NCBI GenBank assembly: GCA_046350055.1
Contig: JAXMBC010000001.1
Coordinates: 4,278,001 to 4,342,000, forward strand
Source: JAEUIE01 sp046350055
Lineage (GTDB): Bacteria > Planctomycetota > Planctomycetia > Gemmatales > HRBIN36
DNA: 64,000 bases
Direction of reading: 5' to 3'
Under the pieces are notes generated by a model. It was not told where the DNA came from and searched no databases. It saw only the letters and a list, made by a program, of their open reading frames with translations. Position numbers and translations under genes: made by a program. Positions 61,508 to 64,000 of the stretch are shown piece by piece. The first letter of the stretch is position 1. Each line of letters opens with the position of its first letter.

Positions 61508-62467
61508 TCAGACGGCAACCCTTTCGAACACACCCATCTGGCGAAACTTCTGGTAACGTCCGGCCAGTAATTGTTCGTGGGACTTGCCCCGAAGCTCACG
61601 AAGGTGTTTCAGTATGTGGCTCTTGAGTGTATTAGCCATTTCGCGTGGATCACGATGCGCACCGCCCAGAGGTTCGGGTACAACTTCATCAATCACATTT
61701 AGTTTCAGCAAGTGCTTGGCGGTCAGCTTGAGAGCCTCAGCGGCACGAGCCTTGGTCTCTTCGGTAGCGGTCTTCCACAGGATGCCGGCACAGCCTTCGG
61801 GACTGATAACCGAGTAGTAGGCATACTCAAGCAGACAGACCCGGTCGCCTATGCCAATTCCCAATGCACCGCCAGAACCGCCTTCACCGATCACCACGCA
61901 AACGATTGGGGTCGGGATGCGTGACATATCCAGCAGGTTGGCAGCAATCAATTGTGCCTGGCCTCGTTCTTCGGCGCCAATCCCGGGATAAGCACCGGGA
62001 GTATCGATCAGGCAGATAACCGGTAGTCCGAACTTGGCTGCAAACTTCATTCTCATGAGAGCCTTACGATATCCCTCAGGATGGGCGCAGCCGTAAAAGC
62101 ATTCCTGTCTCTCATGGAGATTGCGACCCTTGTGATGACCAATCAGCATGACCTTCATGTCATCAAGACGAGCCAGGCCTGTCCGCAGGGATCGATCGTC
62201 GCCAATAGCCTTGTCGCCGTGCAGTTCGGTGTACTCATCAAACATCAGCTGAACGTAATCGAGGTATTGTGGCCTTTCGGGGTGCCTGGAAACCTGGACG
62301 GACTGCCATGGAGTAAGACTGGCGAACTTCTTCTTCTTCAAGTTAACGACTTCCTTCTGCATACGTCGTACCTCGTCGGCACGTTCGGCTCCCCCCTCCT
62401 CTTCGAGCTTGCGAAGCATGGTTTCCAGTTCAGCGATATCCTTTTCAAACGGCAAATAGCTTGGCAT
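61508..62467 (-). CDS. accA: Acetyl-CoA carboxylase carboxyltransferase subunit alpha
   Basis: The 319-residue subunit, with AccD, transfers the carboxyl group from biotin to acetyl-CoA for fatty acid synthesis. Seen: the N-terminal coiled coil (LETMLRKLEEEGGAERADEV), GDDRSLRTGLARLD, HKGRNLHERQECFYG, TPGAYPGIGAEERGQA and the GEGGSGGALGIGIGDRV oxyanion region. It is a complete family length. accD is not in the window. The kinase gene ends 47 bp upstream on the same strand. Confidence 0.95.
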   Translation of the reverse strand: MPSYLPFEKDIAELETMLRKLEEEGGAERADEVRRMQKEVVNLKKKKFASLTPWQSVQVSRHPERPQYLDYVQLMFDEYTELHGDKAIGDDRSLRTGLARLDDMKVMLIGHHKGRNLHERQECFYGCAHPEGYRKALMRMKFAAKFGLPVICLIDTPGAYPGIGAEERGQAQLIAANLLDMSRIPTPIVCVVIGEGGSGGALGIGIGDRVCLLEYAYYSVISPEGCAGILWKTATEETKARAAEALKLTAKHLLKLNVIDEVVPEPLGGAHRDPREMANTLKSHILKHLRELRGKSHEQLLAGRYQKFRQMGVFERVAV

Positions 62468-62514
62468 GTGCTCTTCTTTTCCTCGACGCGCTTTCAGCCA
62501 GTAACTGCTGGCAA

Positions 62515-63384
62515 CTAGGCGGGACGTTCCAGCTTGTCACCCTTGAATACACGGGTGGATCGCAGCACGGACAGCAATTCATGCATGTTCCGATAGCGGT
62601 CTTTCTTGTCCTTCGCCAGGCAGCGTAACACAATCTGGCCAAACTCTTCATTGATATCGGGCACCAGGAATTGTAATGCCGCTGGCTTGTCACGAAGGTG
62701 CTTGGTCAACAGATCGTTTGGTGTGGCTCCTCGAAAAGGTGGTCGTCCCGAGGCGATTTCGTACATCGTGGCCCCATAGCTGTAGATGTCGGCGCGTTCA
62801 TCCAGTGGACGGTTCAGGATCTGCTCAGGGGACATGTAGCTGCGGGTTCCAGCGGTTGTGCCACCTTTACGGCCTCCGCGAAAGAATCCGAATATGCCTG
62901 CACTGCGTTCTATACGCTTGGCAAGCGCAAAGTCGATCAATTTGACCTCACCGGAAGAATTTAGCAGGATATTATCGGGCTTGATATCGCGATGAATCCA
63001 GCCTCGGTCATGCATATGGGCAATACCCGAAGCGGCTTGGATGATGATGGAATGTGCCTTCTCCCTGACGATGGGGTGCTTCCGCATCATACGCAGCTTC
63101 AGATTGCCACCCGGAAAAAACTCCATGATCAGATACTGAGTGTCTTTGTCCTTGGCTAGCTTCAGCATTTTGATGACATTGGGGTGGCTCATGGGCAAGC
63201 CTACTTTTGCCTCATGTTCCAACATCTTGCGATGGGTCGGATTCTTGGTGTACTCCGGCAACAGGAGTTTCATGGCAAAGTGACGACCAGATCCCGGCTC
63301 GTTGACTTCCCAAACCTGGCTGGTCTGGCCTGTCGTCATGTGATTCATCAGGCGATAGCCGCCGATGGTTTGCTCTGTGGCCAT
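62515..63384 (-). CDS. Serine/threonine protein kinase with DFA in place of DFG
   Basis: The 289-residue product is almost only the kinase domain, with no membrane helix. Lys39 (FAMKLLL), Glu58 of helix C, HRDIKPDN (131-138) and PEQ (APE-like, about 188) are present. The Mg-binding loop reads DFALA (151-155) instead of DFGLA, and the glycine-rich loop is weak (TTGQTSQVW). An Ala at this position occurs in some active planctomycete-type kinases, so activity is still possible. A basic insert (FFRGGRKGGTT) precedes the activation segment. Its target is unknown; it is near accA and a divergent amidase. Confidence 0.85.
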   Translation of the reverse strand: MATEQTIGGYRLMNHMTTGQTSQVWEVNEPGSGRHFAMKLLLPEYTKNPTHRKMLEHEAKVGLPMSHPNVIKMLKLAKDKDTQYLIMEFFPGGNLKLRMMRKHPIVREKAHSIIIQAASGIAHMHDRGWIHRDIKPDNILLNSSGEVKLIDFALAKRIERSAGIFGFFRGGRKGGTTAGTRSYMSPEQILNRPLDERADIYSYGATMYEIASGRPPFRGATPNDLLTKHLRDKPAALQFLVPDINEEFGQIVLRCLAKDKKDRYRNMHELLSVLRSTRVFKGDKLERPA

Positions 63385-63537
63385 AACCCGGTTTCGTGTG
63401 AAAGTGCTTGGCTTGTAACAATTTACACACTTGACAAGGCATTGCCAAGGACAGGATCCTCAACAAGGGCATCACTCCCCTGTCCTGTCTTGCTTTGATA
63501 TCGTGAAGGGCAACCACTCCTCTTTGCGAGAAACAGC

Positions 63538-64000
63538 GTGAGAAACTCTCCATCTCAAGGTGAAGGCTCCAGTCGGCGTACTTTTCTCACAGGAACAGCA
63601 CTGGGGGTGGCTGCCCTTGCCACACAGGTCGAGGCACAACAGGCATTGACGCATGAGGATGACATCTTTGCCCTGAGTGAAGCTACACTGGAACAATTAC
63701 AACAGGGACTGCGATCGGGCAAATGGACGTCACGCTCACTGGTAGAACAATATCTCGCACGGATCGAGCGACTGGATAGGCAAGGCCCCACGCTCAAGAG
63801 CGTTATCGAAATCAATCCCGATGCCTTGAAACTGGCCGATACTGCTGACCGTGAACGTCAGGCAGGCAAGCCAGTGGGGCTGTTACACGGAATCCCCATA
63901 CTGATCAAAGACAATATCGATACCGCCGACCGGATGCAAACGACAGCAGGCTCATTGGCTTTGGTTGGGTCCAAACCACCCCAAGATGCCTTCGTGGTGT
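63538..64000 (+). CDS. Tat-exported amidase, 3' end beyond the window
   Basis: The frame begins at GTG 63538 with a twin-arginine signal (SSRRTFLTGTALGVAALA) and runs off the right edge after 154 codons. The amidase-signature N-terminus is clear: LRSGKWTSRSLVEQYLARIE, VIEINPDAL, then GIPILIKDNIDTADRMQTTA with the catalytic Lys. The Ser-cisSer part lies beyond the window. It is probably a periplasmic amide hydrolase related to GatA-like enzymes, with unknown substrate. The gene is divergent from the kinase. Confidence 0.85.
   Translation, partial: MRNSPSQGEGSSRRTFLTGTALGVAALATQVEAQQALTHEDDIFALSEATLEQLQQGLRSGKWTSRSLVEQYLARIERLDRQGPTLKSVIEINPDALKLADTADRERQAGKPVGLLHGIPILIKDNIDTADRMQTTAGSLALVGSKPPQDAFVV

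Overview
The window looks like a chromosomal segment of a planctomycete, most likely near Gemmataceae. This is inferred from gene content: a 1200-residue secreted haem-binding (CxxCH) PVC-type protein, a PEP-CTERM protein, several Tat-signal Gfo/Idh and TIM-barrel sugar enzymes, an ECF sigma/anti-sigma pair, an FHA-GAF-phosphatase, a Ser/Thr kinase, and small families I associate with planctomycetes. No ribosomal RNA is present, so the assignment rests on these genes only.

Positions 1 to about 13,745 are accessory DNA. They hold a deleted IS630-type element with a 19-C homopolymer at its deletion point, and an intact IS5/IS427-type element whose transposase frame has no stop and runs into a host gene. 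Next come a 5' group II intron fragment abutting a broken SRAP gene, and a divergent SRAP-like locus around TGTACAC palindromes. Small unknown genes follow, then an IS630 remnant and a diverged family A DNA polymerase split by one in-frame TAA. The region closes with a complete tyrosine integrase next to tRNA-Leu(UAG), which makes tRNA-Leu the probable right-hand attachment site of an integrated element.

Positions 13.8 to 28.4 kb carry UDP-glucose dehydrogenase and a set of acid-activating and reducing enzymes: a PaaK-like ligase, a second adenylate-forming enzyme coupled to a nucleotidyltransferase-like gene, an aldehyde dehydrogenase of the acyl-reductase type and an iron alcohol dehydrogenase. 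Together they suggest stepwise reduction of a carboxylic acid to an alcohol. Lipoyl synthase, a TIM-barrel isomerase and the ECF sigma/anti-sigma pair follow.

Positions 28.6 to 45.4 kb hold a TPR lipoprotein, a sugar isomerase/oxidoreductase/aminotransferase run, the FHA-GAF-PP2C phosphatase, a large secreted protein, RNase P RNA, an ATP-grasp enzyme, a CPBP protease and a Lhr-type helicase with a GC-rich palindrome inserted in frame.

Positions 45.4 to 64 kb hold a minus-strand tdh-kbl-ino1-dcuC run, the PVC cytochrome-like protein, a UVR-motif protein, two tandem Cys-containing secreted paralogues, a metal-transport set (ABC-3 permease, DUF318-type permease, His-rich DUF1980-type protein), accA, a Ser/Thr kinase with DFA in place of DFG, and the start of a Tat-exported amidase cut by the window edge.

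The strongest candidate for something undescribed is the integrase-linked, split, active-site-degenerate polymerase at 9.9 to 12.1 kb. Second is the SRAP pair with its palindromic operators at 4.0 to 5.3 kb.
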